Assembly (NCBI GenBank): GCA_009176605.1 | Contig: SEYY01000198.1 | Coordinates: forward strand, 158,583 to 191,082 | DNA length: 32,500 bases | Direction of reading: 5' to 3' | Origin: Armadillidium nasatum | Taxonomy: Eukaryota > Arthropoda > Malacostraca > Isopoda > Armadillidiidae | Shown here: in pieces, positions 15,844 through 28,051 of the stretch | Layout of the letters: each line of letters starts with the position of its first letter | Position numbering within the stretch: position 1 is the first letter of the stretch | Made by a program: the position numbers and the translations under genes | The notes under the pieces: generated by a model | The model's database searches: none | The model's input: only the letters and a program-made list of their open reading frames with translations | What the model was told of the DNA's origin: nothing

Positions 15844-16299
15844 ATAATACCAGCCTGCAACTTCAAGAGTTCCTTAGTGTACCTAATACATGTTGCACCT
15901 TCCTAGACTCTCCACAGTAAATGTTACCTTTCAATAATATCCTCCTTATACACCAGCTTCTATAGATAACTCCCCTTGACAATTGCAATTAGCAGAAAAA
16001 TAGTCTCACATTTTAATCATTCTCCATTAGCAATTAGCAAATTACCCAAAATCCAGGAGCAGCTTAAATTAATAATACCAGCCTGCAACTTCAAGAGTTC
16101 CTTAGTGTACCTAATACATGTTGCACCTTCCTAGACTCTCCACAGTAAATGTTACCTTTCAATAATATCCTCCTTATACACCAGCTTCTATAGATAACTC
16201 CCCTTGACAATTGCAATTAGCAGAAAAATAGTCTCACATTTTAATCATTCTCCATTAGCAATTAGCAAATTACCCAAAATCCAGGAGCAGCTTAAATTA
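15844..16299 (+). repeat. Exact 228-bp tandem duplication
   Basis: Unit 1 is 15844-16071 and unit 2 is 16072-16299; I see no mismatch between them. The right part of each unit (from about 15983 and 16211) is ZBED-hAT coding sequence; the left part is unrelated. This means the fusion of hAT and foreign sequence came before the duplication. Confidence 0.92.
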
Positions 16300-17675
16300 T
16301 ACAAACAAACTGATTCAAGATGTGTCTACTCGTTGGAATTCAATATATTATATGCTGAAAAGAAATTTAGAACAGCAAAAAGCTCTTATAATATATGCTG
16401 TTGACAATAACATTCCAACTTTATCAAGTTACCAATGGACAATTGTTGAAAAAGTTGTCCAGTTTTTAAGTCCATTTGAAGACATCAGCAAAGAATCAAG
16501 TAACAGAACATCAACTATATCAATGATAATCCCTACAATATTTGCTCTCAGATTATTTCTATTAAAAGCTACCAAACATACTGGTGAATTTAGTGGAATT
16601 ATTTCAACTGTTGAAGAATTCAGTGCATCAACTGAAAAAAGATTTGCATCATACATAAATGAAAAATTTCTGTGCTTGGCTACTTTTCTCGATCCCAGAT
16701 TTAAATTGAAATTTCAAAAGGATGACATTAAAGAAGACACTATTAAGAAATGGGTTATAGATATTGTAGAACATCAAGCTGAGATAAATTCTATTGATAG
16801 TCAAACAGGAGACAGCTTCTTCTAATGATGATCAAGATAATGAAACTTATGAAAGTGTACCTAAAACTGTTTCCCTTTCAAAACTGTTAGATGATTTTGA
16901 GTCAAATAAGCCTATGAAAATAAATTTAGACTTAGACATTGCAAGTACAACAGATGTGCAACCCAAACTCAAGAGGAGAAAATCTGTTACTTGTAGATGC
17001 GCAAGGGAACTGGATCAATATTTAACTCTACCAACACTTCAAAGAAGCGAAGACCCATTTCTTTGGTGGAAAAACACAGGAGACTTTACCAATATTGAGC
17101 AATTTGGCTTCAAAATATTTAAGCACACCACCATCATCTGTTGAGAGTGAAAGACTCTCTAGTAGAGGTGGTAATATCTATGAACGTACAAGGAATAGGC
17201 TGTGTCCTGAAAATTGGGAAACTCTTGTTTCTGCATTATAACTTAGGAGTATTGAACTTTAAATGCTGATGAGCTTGAGAGCTGAGATAGAAGACAACAT
17301 GAATTGAAGAGGCAACAGTATAAACAGAAAACATGGAAAACTGACAAAATTTAGTAGTATTTTTATGCAATATGTATGTATGAATTTGTAGTATTTATAT
17401 TAACAATGAGTCAATTATAATATGTTAATGTTTCATAATTTATGAATGATTTCTTTAAAAAAAAAAAAAGCCATAATAGCAGCCAGGCACAAAATGACAA
17501 ACAATTTTGAAAATTATATTGGTATTGTTATCTGTTACTGTGTCAAAGCTATCTGATGATTAACTTGGCAGTTATGAAATGGTCTTGTAAAGGTAGGTTT
17601 GTTCTGGAAAAGGATTTAAGCAATCAGCTGATCAATCATGTGAATAGCCAATTACCAATTATCGGTGCATCCTTA
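15983..17675 (+). pseudogene. ZBED-hAT transposase copy 1, 5'-truncated
   Basis: It is closely related to the minus-strand copy at 20260-24189. After the duplicated IAISRKIVSHFNHSPLAIS region, an open frame of 167 codons at 16322-16825 contains WNSIYYMLKR, QWTIVEKVVQFLSPFEDISK and ATFLDPRFKLKFQ, all typical of hAT transposase cores. A frameshift near 16806 separates it from ETYESVPKTVSLSKLLDDF and the dimerisation segment NLASKYLSTPPSSVESERL, followed by the C-terminal NRLCPENWETLV. The right terminus ATCGGTGCATCCTTA is at 17661-17675. The BED finger and first catalytic Asp are absent. The C-terminal tail is better kept here than in copy 2. Confidence 0.88.
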
Positions 17676-17824
17676 ATAGTTATATAGAATCAAGTAGAAA
17701 AATATAAGATATATTGTATATTTTTATAATTTGAAAATTTTCGTTCTTATTAAGAATTTCATTTTTATAGGATAGCTGGACAGGCTGGATAACCGGATTA
17801 TAACTGGATATGCAGCCATCACTA

Positions 17825-17832
17825 TTAAAATG
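17825..17832 (+). repeat. 8-bp target duplication TTAAAATG (right)
   Basis: Pairs with 15388-15395. Confidence 0.6.
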
Positions 17833-18269
17833 TATTATTAATTTATACCAAAAATAAAAAATAAAAAGCATTGGGAAAGTAAATTAAAGTATACCTTTAA
17901 ATAAAAATAATAAAAAAAAAGTTAATGAAACTTGGTTAACATAAAACAAACCTAAGTCATACAATGAATAAAGAAATTAAAAAAATTTTGAATGAGGTTT
18001 TTTGTTTTTCACTTAATCACTACTAACAGGACAGGGTATATGAGAGGCAGAATCAATATGGATAAAGTAAAAAATAAATATTTTACTAAAAATTTAATGT
18101 AGTCTATTGGAAAATTTTTTTTATATTTTCTAATACTTCTTTCTATCAATCCAATTCACGAAACAGGCACATCTGTCAATATAAGGTTTTATTTCATGAT
18201 TTATACTCAAATTTTTAAAATTAAAACTGATGTAATTTATTTTCCTTTTCCAGCCTAATTTATAGTAAA
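17833..18269. other. AT-rich intron sequence, nothing recognised
   Basis: No open frame or repeat family that I can identify. Confidence 0.6.
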
Positions 18270-19480
18270 GGGGTCATTCCATGCTAATTCAACCCCAAAA
18301 AAAAAAAATATTTTCTCACCAAATCTCTCAGAATTTGATGAAACTTAGCTTATTTGTTATCCCTATAGAGATATGAAACAACATCAAATTTTAACTATCT
18401 TTCTCCATTCTCATTTTATAGTTTTACAAAGTTTTGACATTTTGGTGTTTTTAAGAATTGGGTATGGCGAAAAGAGACTTGGAACCTTTTGAAAATTATT
18501 CAACATTTTTATTTCTCATCCTATGCGAAATCTGTTAGTTATAAAAGTTTACAGAATAAGGATTCAAGAAAAATACACTGACTTTCTAAGTTAAACTACT
18601 ATGTGTGAAAAAAAAAAAAGTTTAATTTGATTTTTGGAATATTTTTTTTTTTTTAACATGGTTTTACATGAAATGGAATAACACAAAGGAAAAATGATAA
18701 CCAAAAAATTTTTTTTAATGTTATTGCTCTTTTTTTAAAATTTCAAATAAACCTGTGAGAATAGTTTAAATCAAATAAGAACATTGTAGATTAGAGTTCA
18801 GTAATATTTTAAAGAGCTGTATAAAATTTTCTTAATCTATATAAAATTTTTGGAATGGTTTCCAAAAACCTCGAGAAGAATCTTCTATACCTCATGAATG
18901 AAAGGAAAAAAAAATATGTGTTTCAGAATGCTGACATCATCATCTAATAAAATTATGAGAACAGTTTAGATCAAATAAGAACATTGTGGAGTACAGTAAC
19001 ATTTATAAAGCTTTATAAAATTCTTGATCTATACAAAATTCCTAGGTCTGTTTCCAAAAACTTTGGCAAGTATCTTCTATACTTCATGAATGTAAATAAG
19101 AAAGATTGAATGTTTTAGAATATTGCTCGACAACATATATACAGGAACTCACAGATTACCTTTTATTTTACCCCTAGGCACCTGAATGAAGACATCTAAA
19201 GAAGCAAAATGGCATCAAAGATATTGCAAGTATTTGCCAGATGCATTCTTGTTCATTAAAACAAAGAGCAAAAAAGTTCTCTGTAACAGCATATATTAAA
19301 ATGTGTGAAGCTTATGCAGCATACTTTGGCATGTCAGTTGGGGATTAATACAAATCCTGGGTACCAAATGTTGTTGGTGAATAGAATTACTGAAAGGAAC
19401 CCACAATTTGCAATGACTTTTTATTATATATGCCACAAAAGCAGTTTCAGAGCAAAAATGAATATTTCCTATACATTAGC
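18270..19480 (+). mobile_element. Old repetitive element with relic ORF and internal duplication
   Basis: It starts near GGTCATTCCATGCTAATTC, a type of sequence seen at the start of dispersed arthropod repeats. A 150-190 bp unit occurs twice (18753-18940 and 18956-19133), sharing ATCAAATAAGAACATTGT and TCTTCTATAC. The relic ORF follows. Its start, end and class are uncertain. Confidence 0.4.
19200..19470 (+). pseudogene. Relic of a repetitive arthropod/cnidarian ORF family
   Basis: A plus-strand frame reads KKFSVTAYIKMCEAYAAYFG then MSVGD, a stop, YKSWVPNVV. It resembles a family abundant in arthropod and Hydra genomes with the pattern C..Y..YFG...GDQDK.WAPH..C...C. Parts of the later FGIPMVWRE..NH region are faintly visible (ERNPQFAMTFYYICHK). 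The function of that family is unknown to me; its high copy number suggests a mobile element. Several frameshifts and stops are present. Confidence 0.5.
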
Positions 19481-19482
19481 AT

Positions 19483-19745
19483 TAGGGACTGGTCGGAACT
19501 GGAATTTTGCTGGGGCAGGGGATGGGCTCTGGCCAAGGTTGCCTAAAATTTGTAAAGAGGTCAAAAGCACTGAAATTTTACGTTAAGAAAATTAGATGTA
19601 ATTTTAATTGAGATTAATTTAATTTTAAGGAAAGAGCAGAATAGCCAACATTCACTTTATTCACAATGATTATATGCACTTTTTCAGAAAAAAAATTCAA
19701 AAAAGATTCTCTATAGTAAAAGTTCAATTTCAATACTGAGGATGA
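19483..19745 (+). mobile_element. Fragment of the 803-bp hAT family (opposite orientation)
   Basis: It begins TAGGGACTGGTCGG, the family terminus, and continues GCTGGGGCAGGGGATG, TTGCCTAAAATTTG and AATAGCCAACATTCACTTTA, matching the reverse complement of 14181-13980. Similarity fades after about 19720. Confidence 0.7.
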
Positions 19746-20251
19746 GAAAAATATGTCCATTGCAGTCTAACAAGTTAATAGTACTAATTTCTTCATTAAA
19801 ATACTGGTGATAGTAAATTAAGTTTTAAAGACTTCCAAGTAACAAATTTTTAAATTTTCAGAAGCCTAAATCTTCTGGAATCTCATATTCATGGGTTGTT
19901 CTTGCCGACTCCAATGATTCAAAAGCCAGTACAGGACTGTCCAAATTTAACAGAGTCAGCTCTGAGATGAATAAATATATGATAATGAAAAATATTAACA
20001 ACTACTATCACATTTTTGCCTGGAAAGCAAACCAGAATGATCTCTCCACACTAGCAAGAGTATATTTGTGACCACCATCAAGTTCCAGTGAAAGAGATTC
20101 AAAGAAGGAAAATCATTTCAAAAAGATAGAATCAAACTATTGCCAAAGAATGTAGAAATGCTAATGTTTTTTAAAATACAATCTTAGAGCAGTAACATAT
20201 TCAACATCACTGCCCTCTGTTCCTGAACATTTCACCCCCCAAATTCTAAAA
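19746..20251. other. Intron sequence, nothing recognised
   Basis: No coding or repeat signal identified. It leads into the target site of the ZBED-hAT insertion. Confidence 0.6.
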
Positions 20252-20259
20252 CTTATAAT
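20252..20259 (+). repeat. 8-bp target duplication CTTATAAT (left)
   Basis: Identical to 24190-24197; fits the nTnnnnAn preference of hAT elements. Confidence 0.95.
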
Positions 20260-20361
20260 TAAGGATGCACCGATTAATCAGTAGATAATCGGTAATCCGC
20301 CTAATCGGTCATATTACCGATTAATCGGTAATCAGCTATTCACATGATTAATCAGCCGATT

Positions 20362-20369
20362 GCTTAAAT
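20362..20369 (+). repeat. 8-bp target duplication GCTTAAAT (left)
   Basis: Identical to 21569-21576, flanking the foldback element. Confidence 0.95.
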
Positions 20370-21568
<1,199 letters not shown>

Positions 21569-21576
21569 GCTTAAAT
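21569..21576 (+). repeat. 8-bp target duplication GCTTAAAT (right)
   Basis: Pairs with 20362-20369. The unduplicated site is seen as ATTTAAGC at 17614-17621 in copy 1. Confidence 0.95.
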
Positions 21577-21959
21577 CCTTTACCAGAACAAACCAACCTT
21601 TAAAAGACTTTTATAACTGCCAAGTTAATCATCAGATAGCTTCGACACAGTAACAAATAACAATACCAATATAATTAACAAATTGTTTGTCATTTTGTGC
21701 CTGGCTGCTATTATGGCTTTTGCCTTTTTTTTTTTTTTTTTGACTTTATTAAAAAATCATTCATAAATTATGAAACATTAGCATATTACAATTGACTCAT
21801 TATTAATACAAATACTACAAATACATACATACAAATTGCATAAAAATACTACTAAATTTTGGCAGTTTTCCATGTTTTCTGTTTATACTGTTGCCTCTTC
21901 AATTCATGTTGTCTTCTATCTAAGCTCTCAAGCTCATCAGTATTTAAAGTTCAATACTC

Positions 21960-23857
21960 TTAAGTTATAATGCAGAAACATAAGAGTTTCCCCATTTTCA
22001 GGACACAGCCTTTTCCTTGTAGGTTCATAGTACTAAAAAGTCTTTCACTCTCAACAGATGATGGTGGTGCGCTTAGATATTTTGAAGCCAAATTGCTCAA
22101 TATTGGTAAAGTCTCCCGTGTCTTTTTCCACCAAAGAAATGGGTCTTCGCTTCTTTGAAGTGTTGGTAGAGTTAAATATTGATCCAGTTCCTTTGCGCAT
22201 CTACGAGTAACAGATTTACTCCTCTTGAGTTTGGGTTGCACATCTGTTGTACTTGCAACGTCTAAGTCTGAATTTATTTTCATAGGCTTATTTGACTCAA
22301 AATCATCTAACAGTTTTGAAAGGGAAACAGTTTTAGGTACACTTTCATAAGTTTCATTATCTTGATCATCATTAGAAGAGCTGTCTCCTGTTTGACTATC
22401 AATAGAATTTATCTCAGATTGATGTTCTACAATATCCATAACCCATTTCTTAATAGTGTCTTCTTTAATGTCATCCTTTTGAAATTTCAATTTAAATCTG
22501 GGATCGAGAAAAGTAGCCAAGCACAGAAATTTTTCATTTATGTATGATGCAAATCTTTTTTCAGTTGATGCACTGAATTCTTCAACAGTTGAAATAATTC
22601 CACTAAATTCACCAGTAGGTTTGGTAGCTTTTAATAGAAATAATCTGAGAGCTAATATTGTAGGGATTATCATTGATATAGTTGATGTTCTGTTACTTGA
22701 TTCTTTGCTGATGTCTTCAAATGGACTTAATAACTGGACAACTTTTTCAACAATTGTCCATTGGTAACTTGATAAAGTTGGAATGTCATTGTCAACAGCA
22801 TACATTATAAGAGCTTTTAGCTGTTCTAAACTTATTTTCAACATTTTATATGTTGAATTCCAGCGAGAAGACACATCTTGAATCAGTTTACGTTTGTCTA
22901 ATTTAAGCTGCTCCATGGATTTCGGTTAATTTGCTAATCGCTAATGGAGAATGATTAAAGTGTGATACTATTTTTCTGCTAATTTGCAATTATATTGCTC
23001 ACAGCCTTTTGCGAAAATATTGAATCATTTACTGAAAGTTGCAATGTGCGTATGAAACATGATAGTGACTGTACACCACACTTCCCTCATACCACCAACC
23101 ATATTTGCGGCGGAAACTCGTAGTACAAGAAAAATTTTGTTGGAGATCTTATACTCATTCAGAACAATGTGTAGTTGTTCACTTATTATTTCAGCTGTAT
23201 GTGAACCAGGGAAAGGAACAACTCTAAGCACAGCTCTACATTGTTCAAACTCATCTGAAAGCCAATGGCATGTCACACTCAGAAATGGAGCATTATTTGT
23301 TGAAGCTGTCCAAATGTCTGTGGTCAAAGAAAGACTGCTAATTTCATCGAGCGATGTCTGAATTTTTGCTTTTACTTTCATAAATATATCCGGGATTATT
23401 TTGTCTGTGAAATATTTTCTTGATGGAATTCTGTAATTAGGACAGAGTTTTGCAATAAGCCTTTGGAATCCAATGTCAGATGTTAAAGAATATGGTTGAA
23501 TATCAACAGCTATCATTTCTCCTATCAAATAATGTATCTCTTGGGACTTGTGATCGTTAATATTCCAAATTTTACTCTTTTCTAAAACTGATTGTATAGT
23601 TGGTTGAACTTTTTTTTGGAGGCTCATAGTTGCTGCAACTTGCTTCTGAAGTACTTGGCTGTGACCAATCATATTGCCTTTTCAGCTTTTGCTTCATCTG
23701 AATGAATTTTCTTAATGTGGTTCAACATATTTGTCGTTGTATAACTTTTTGCAGATTTGCCACCTCTTGATATGGTGGCTTTACATAATTTACAAATACA
23801 TTTACTGTTATCCTTAGGATGAACATCAAAATACTTCCAACAATAACTGGTTGACAT
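21960..23857 (-). pseudogene. ZBED-hAT transposase gene of copy 2
   Basis: Three open pieces in order. 23857-23669: BED finger with WKYF, CKLC and HIKKIH. 23672-23025: the core with SLTTDIWTAS (first catalytic Asp) and NMVGGMRE. 22916-21960: FLDPRFKLKFQ, an acidic/Ser-rich insert, then NLASKYLSAPPSSVESERLF, the hAT dimerisation region. A frameshift lies near 23670, another near 23070 (after which CFIRTLQLSVNDSIFSQKAV continues in another frame) and a stop plus shift near 22950. The organisation matches ZBED4/ZBED6-like hAT-Ac transposases. It cannot make a full protein as read here. Confidence 0.9.
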
Positions 23858-24189
23858 ACTGCTTTCGTTATAAAGTGTAATTAATATTTAATTATTTATA
23901 TCTATAATCGAGATTCTAGAATCTAGAGTTATCTTTAAAATTTAAAATTTTTATTTTTTAATATATCTGAAAAGTAAGCAATAAAAATGATTTACATTAA
24001 TAATGAAAACATGCATAGTTATTAGTAATAAATAACAATGTTGATAACTGCTTTTTCTCAGTATTAATTTAAATTAATAAGTAATAATTTATTATTTATT
24101 AATTAATAATAACTCATTACTTATTAGGTGTCATTGATGAAAGGCCGATTAATCGGTAATCAGCTACTTGGCTTATCGGTGCACCCCTA

Positions 24190-24197
24190 CTTATAAT
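24190..24197 (+). repeat. 8-bp target duplication CTTATAAT (right)
   Basis: Pairs with 20252-20259. Confidence 0.95.
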
Positions 24198-24362
24198 GTA
24201 AATTTTCAAGAAGATTCTGATGGTGAATAGTGATTTAAGTGAATGAATTGTTTGTTTCCTCTTTAATGTTGCATTCATTTTGCCCCACCCAATATGTACC
24301 AAAGGATAAATGGAATTAAAATCTTAATTTTCTTATATTTTGTATGATTATTAAGTATAATT
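24198..24362. other. Short intron spacer
   Basis: Nothing recognised between the ZBED-hAT and the next hAT terminal fragment. Confidence 0.5.
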
Positions 24363-24450
24363 TGCAATTAACCCTGGCAAGTAAACCCTAGTTTTCCTTG
24401 ATTATTAGCCAGGGTTGGAAGGGGCAAGGGCCCTGGTCAGTAAATAATTA
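24363..24450 (-). mobile_element. Terminal fragment related to the left end of the 803-bp hAT family
   Basis: Its reverse complement matches 1745-1845: TTTACTGACC, GGCTAATAATCA, GAAAAC, GTTTAC, then TGCAAATTA in the same order. The outermost terminus is not clear. Confidence 0.6.
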
Positions 24451-24720
24451 GCAATCATATACAATCATAATGCCACTCAGGAATAAAAATTGTTACATGG
24501 TGTAATGATAAGAATTACTTTTCTTCCTTACTTAGATAAAAAAAAAATGATGCCCTGATGATTCTATTTATGGGTGGAAGAGAATAAATCTAAATATCAA
24601 CAAAGTTACCTTCCTGGCCTAGCAAAGTTTTTAGTGAAAGAATGTTTAGTTGAGCTTCACTTCTCACACACCAAGTTTAGTTTGTAATAATTTTATTGAC
24701 TTACGACAAGAATTTTAATA
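24451..24720. other. Intron spacer, nothing recognised
   Basis: No coding or repeat signal identified. Confidence 0.5.
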
Positions 24721-24728
24721 TCTTATAG

Positions 24729-25249
24729 CAGGGTTGGCATTGATTAAATCAAATTGATTTAATCAGTTGATTAAATCAATTGATTTTTTTGATTTTTTTA
24801 AAAAATATGTTTTATTTTGTCATATTTTTTGATACATAATGATATAACAGATATATTAGTTCCTTCTTACTGTGTTAAAAAACTTTAAAGTAGTTTATAT
24901 ATTAGAAATATAACTTACTTAATATTTGGTTCAAGATTTCATATAGGGTAATACAAGAATCTGATCTTCATTAATATAATTTATCCAATATAGAACTGTT
25001 AGAGTTTAGAATTCCTAATATATATTCAATCAAATCTTCAACAAAATTTTATTGAGCTTTAATCTAATGCAATTTGAGGTTATAGACAAAAGAGAAAACA
25101 GAAAAGACAATTCCTTTTAAATTTCAACCATTTAAATTTTTATACAACATTATAAGAAAACAATATTCCTCTATATAAATTATAAAAGAAAGAAAATTTA
25201 AGCACTTTTGATGCATAATCATTAATCCATAAATTAAATACATAACTTG

Positions 25250-25252
<3 letters not shown>
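24729..25252 (+). mobile_element. Second foldback copy, left arm only
   Basis: It begins CAGGGTTGGCATTGATT and follows the left arm of the element at 20370 almost base for base, apart from a short deletion in the poly-T region near 24800. It runs into a TA array where the right arm should begin, but the right arm and terminus are missing. The preceding TCTTATAG (24721-24728) would be its target duplication; no partner remains. Confidence 0.9.

Positions 25253-25336
<84 letters not shown>
25253..25336. repeat. (TA)n at the breakpoint of the truncated foldback copy
   Basis: About 42 units joining the foldback left arm to a fragment of another hAT family. Confidence 0.98.
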
Positions 25337-25339
<3 letters not shown>

Positions 25340-25548
25340 TAATTTTTTGTACTTATATACAAAATCTGTAATTTTCTGAAATGCTTTCTGAGAAAATACA
25401 TATAATCATTAATTTAAGTGAATGTTGGCTATCCTACGCATTTCTTATAATTAAATAAACCTCAATTAAATTTGTATCTAATTTTTTTAATCAAAAATTT
25501 CAGTGCTTTTGACCTCTACAAATTTCAGACAACCCCAGCCCAGGCAAA
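25340..25548 (-). mobile_element. Fragment of the 803-bp hAT family
   Basis: Matches 2345-2500 and 13990-14170: ATAATCATTAATTTAAGTGA, TTCTTATAATTAAATAAA and CAACCCCAGCCC. The outermost end is degraded. Confidence 0.75.
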
Positions 25549-26103
25549 ATATAACAAAATTGTTTTAAACAATTTAATTCATCTTCATAGTTTCAATATA
25601 TTAAGAAAAAAAAAATTTTTTAATCTTTATTTTTGCTCCGTAGTATTTATAAATTTTCATAAGGTTATCTCCAACACTGATCCAGCAACCTGGCAGTGTA
25701 AAGGCAATTGATATTACAAAGTTAAAATGGTACAATGATATATTAAACCATCTTAAATATTTGTTAAACCATCTTAAATATTGGTAAACTCTTTTTTACC
25801 CTATTTTTTTTAGTTTACAAAATCATTTTCCACGGCTAAATTAATCTAAAAAAAATATTTCATATGAATTTATCTTCGAAGTTTTGATATATGAAAAAAA
25901 ATATGCTACTGGTAAAGACATTTACCCATTATAATTTTTAGTAGTTAGACACATCCTGTAAATTTTTTTTGATATCAACCAAATTTCAGCTTACAGTATT
26001 ATACTAAATTATTAAATTTTTCTTAAATTATAATTCTGGATAAGCTATAAACTAACCCAAAAATGATGACCCACATTTAGACAAAAAAATTCATATTACT
26101 TAC
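25549..26103. other. Intron 1 sequence next to exon 1
   Basis: Ends on the minus strand with the strong exon 1 donor. A short direct repeat AAACCATCTTAAATATT occurs at 25745 and 25767. Nothing else was recognised. Confidence 0.6.
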
Positions 26104-27240
26104 CATTCCGTAGTATCCTTTGCCTTTATACGCATTTGAGCCACCACCTTGTCCTTGACCTCCAGGTTTATTATATGAGCTTGATCCACCACCTTGTCCT
26201 TGACCTCCAGGTTTATTATATGAGCTTGAGCCACCACCTTGTCCTTGACCTCCAGGTCTTCCAGAACCTGGCCCACCAGGAGCATTTTTCCCACCAGGTT
26301 TATTGAACGAACTATTTGCATTTTGTTCAGGAGTATTCCTAACATTTCTACCTTGATTTCTATTAGCATTTTGTGGCTGTTGAGCTCTTCCTTGGCCTTG
26401 ATTTTGGTTATGGCCATACCCTTGCCACGAACCACCATCATTATAATTTTGGTTATAGTTTTGATTGTAGTTCTGATTATAGCCTCCCTGAGAACCTTGT
26501 TGTAAATTTTTCTCCTGCTTTACTTCTGCTTTTTGTGGAGGATTTTGATTAGGTTTAGGTGGCCCACTTAATCCAGGAGGCTTCCCTAATAATGACCCCT
26601 GTGGTCCAGGATTTGATGTACCTTTAGGGTTATTAGGATATTGTGGCTTATTTTTCTTATCATCCATTGGCGTTTTATCTTCCACTTTATTGGGCAAATT
26701 TCCAGGTTTATTTGTATTTTGGGGCCCTACATTTTTGGCTTGATTTGATGCCACTCCTGAGTTATTCTGAGGGCCTTGTCCTTTGTTTTGTTGATTGAAA
26801 CCCCCAGTATTTTTACTTGGAAGATTAATATTTCTGAGATTTACATTTTGATTCTGATTAGATTGGGCTTTGTTTGGGGATTGCTGTTGTTGCTGCTGCT
26901 GTTGCTGATGTGGCTTCTGTTGCTGTTGTGGCTTCTGTTGCTGTGGTTTCTGTTTTAAATCTGGTTCTTGGTTTTGTTGGGTTTTCTGAGTTGATTGATT
27001 CTGTCCACCTATCCCAGCTCCTTGACCATTTATGGAAGGAGAACTACCAGTATTCTGTTTACGCTGAGCATCAGCCTTAATCTGATATTGTTTTTGCAAC
27101 TGATTCTGAATTTTTTGTTGCAATTGCAGTTGCATCTGCATCATCTGCATTTGACGCTGAACATTTTGCTGAAATGGCTGACTCTGATTTTGATTTTGTG
27201 GGAATATTTGCCCACCGAATCTTGGTCCCATATAAGACAT
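26104..27240 (-). CDS. nonA: nonA-like exon 1: Q/N/G-rich prion-like N-terminus
   Basis: This 379-codon open exon starts at an ATG (27240-27238, MSYMGPRFGG) and ends at ...KGYYGM before a strong donor, GTAAGTAA, at 26103. The reading frame extends three codons upstream to a TTG, but ATG is the expected eukaryotic start. Composition is strongly biased: residues 10-60 are rich in Q, M and L, then a poly-Q run follows, then blocks of P, N and G, four YNQN units, and three near-identical 15-residue PGGQGQGGGSSSYNK units (45-bp repeats at 26141-26263). There are no stops. Such disordered RGG/Q-rich N-termini are typical of nonA and SFPQ and drive condensate formation. The first-exon assignment rests on frame-compatible splicing to the RRM exon (phase 0). 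A non-coding first exon further upstream is possible. Confidence 0.85.
26141..26263 (-). repeat. 45-bp coding minisatellite in nonA-like exon 1
   Basis: Three in-frame units start at 26141, 26186 and 26231 with an exact 45-bp period and almost no substitutions. They encode three PGGQGQGGGSSSYNK-type units. Near identity at synonymous sites implies recent unit turnover. Confidence 0.9.
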
Positions 27241-27726
27241 TATAGGCAATTTTAACCAGACCGAACCTTATTCAATTCACTTCAATTTAAATTCTTTTTT
27301 TATGAAATAAAGTTTTCTATTGCAAATTCTCACTTCCTTAAGTTTTTATCAACAATTCTGGCTTAGGTCTACCACGCTCGAAAGCCGATATTAACTACTT
27401 TAGGTCTTTTCAAGTTAGAAAACTGATTTTAACAAGCCTAAGCTAAATCAAAATTTATAAAAATCTGTGCAACGCACTAGTCACAAATTTTTGCAATAAG
27501 TTTCCAATGAACTGAATTCTTTACTAAGATAAAACTGATAAATTCTGAAAATTTATTAAAATCAGAAAACGTCTAACATAGAAAAACCTCTAATAACGAT
27601 TTCTATGGCGCAGCTCAACGCTTAACAAATTGGAAAACTGCTTGGCTACTTTTCCAAAAATAATAGCCACGAAGTTTACCAATTTGGCGCTATTTATCGA
27701 AATCAAATTCAATTTTTAATTAATTC
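27241..27726 (-). promoter_or_regulatory. Probable 5' UTR and promoter region of the nonA-like gene
   Basis: This stretch lies just upstream of the ATG and, unlike the rest of the window, has no transposon or microsatellite. It is richer in CpG than its surroundings. TTTGGCGC at 27683-27690 matches the E2F core, joined to CCAAT at 27679-27683; a second CCAAT lies on the minus strand at 27629-27633. No TATA box stands out. The transcription start cannot be placed from sequence alone, and the motif matches are short enough to be chance. Confidence 0.35.
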
Positions 27727-28016
27727 AGGGTTCCCAATCACTTTCAATAATAAAAATCGAATTATATAAATCAGTTGATTTTTTTACGTGATTTTTTTTA
27801 TTTTAAATATAAATTTAGGCATTTTATTGGGCCGGGGGAAAAATTAATCAGCATCCAACGATATTTTTTTGCTAAGTTATTGAAATCTGCAACATTATTT
27901 TCCTTTTGAATTCTAGTTTTAGGTATTTACTCTAAAAGAAGAGTGAGTTATTATAAAATTTATTAATTTTAAAATTTCAATAGAAATGTTCCTTTTAATT
28001 TAATTATTATTTTAAT

Positions 28017-28051
<35 letters not shown>

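Noticed and set aside
22540-22767. 75-codon plus-strand open frame (also mirrored at 16429-16656)
   Set aside because: Antisense of the ZBED-hAT transposase in both copies.
27241-27249. Upstream TTG start extending exon 1 by three codons (MPIM..)
   Set aside because: TTG is not a normal eukaryotic start, and an ATG follows at 27240-27238.
26239-27255. Plus-strand open frames rich in Leu/Val/Ile opposite exon 1
   Set aside because: They are antisense shadows of the Q/N/G-rich exon; the minus strand has frame-consistent splicing and domain continuity.
27727-27810. Third copy of the foldback family end
   Set aside because: Only CAGGGTT and a T-rich GTTGATTTTTT motif are shared; too little to call a copy.
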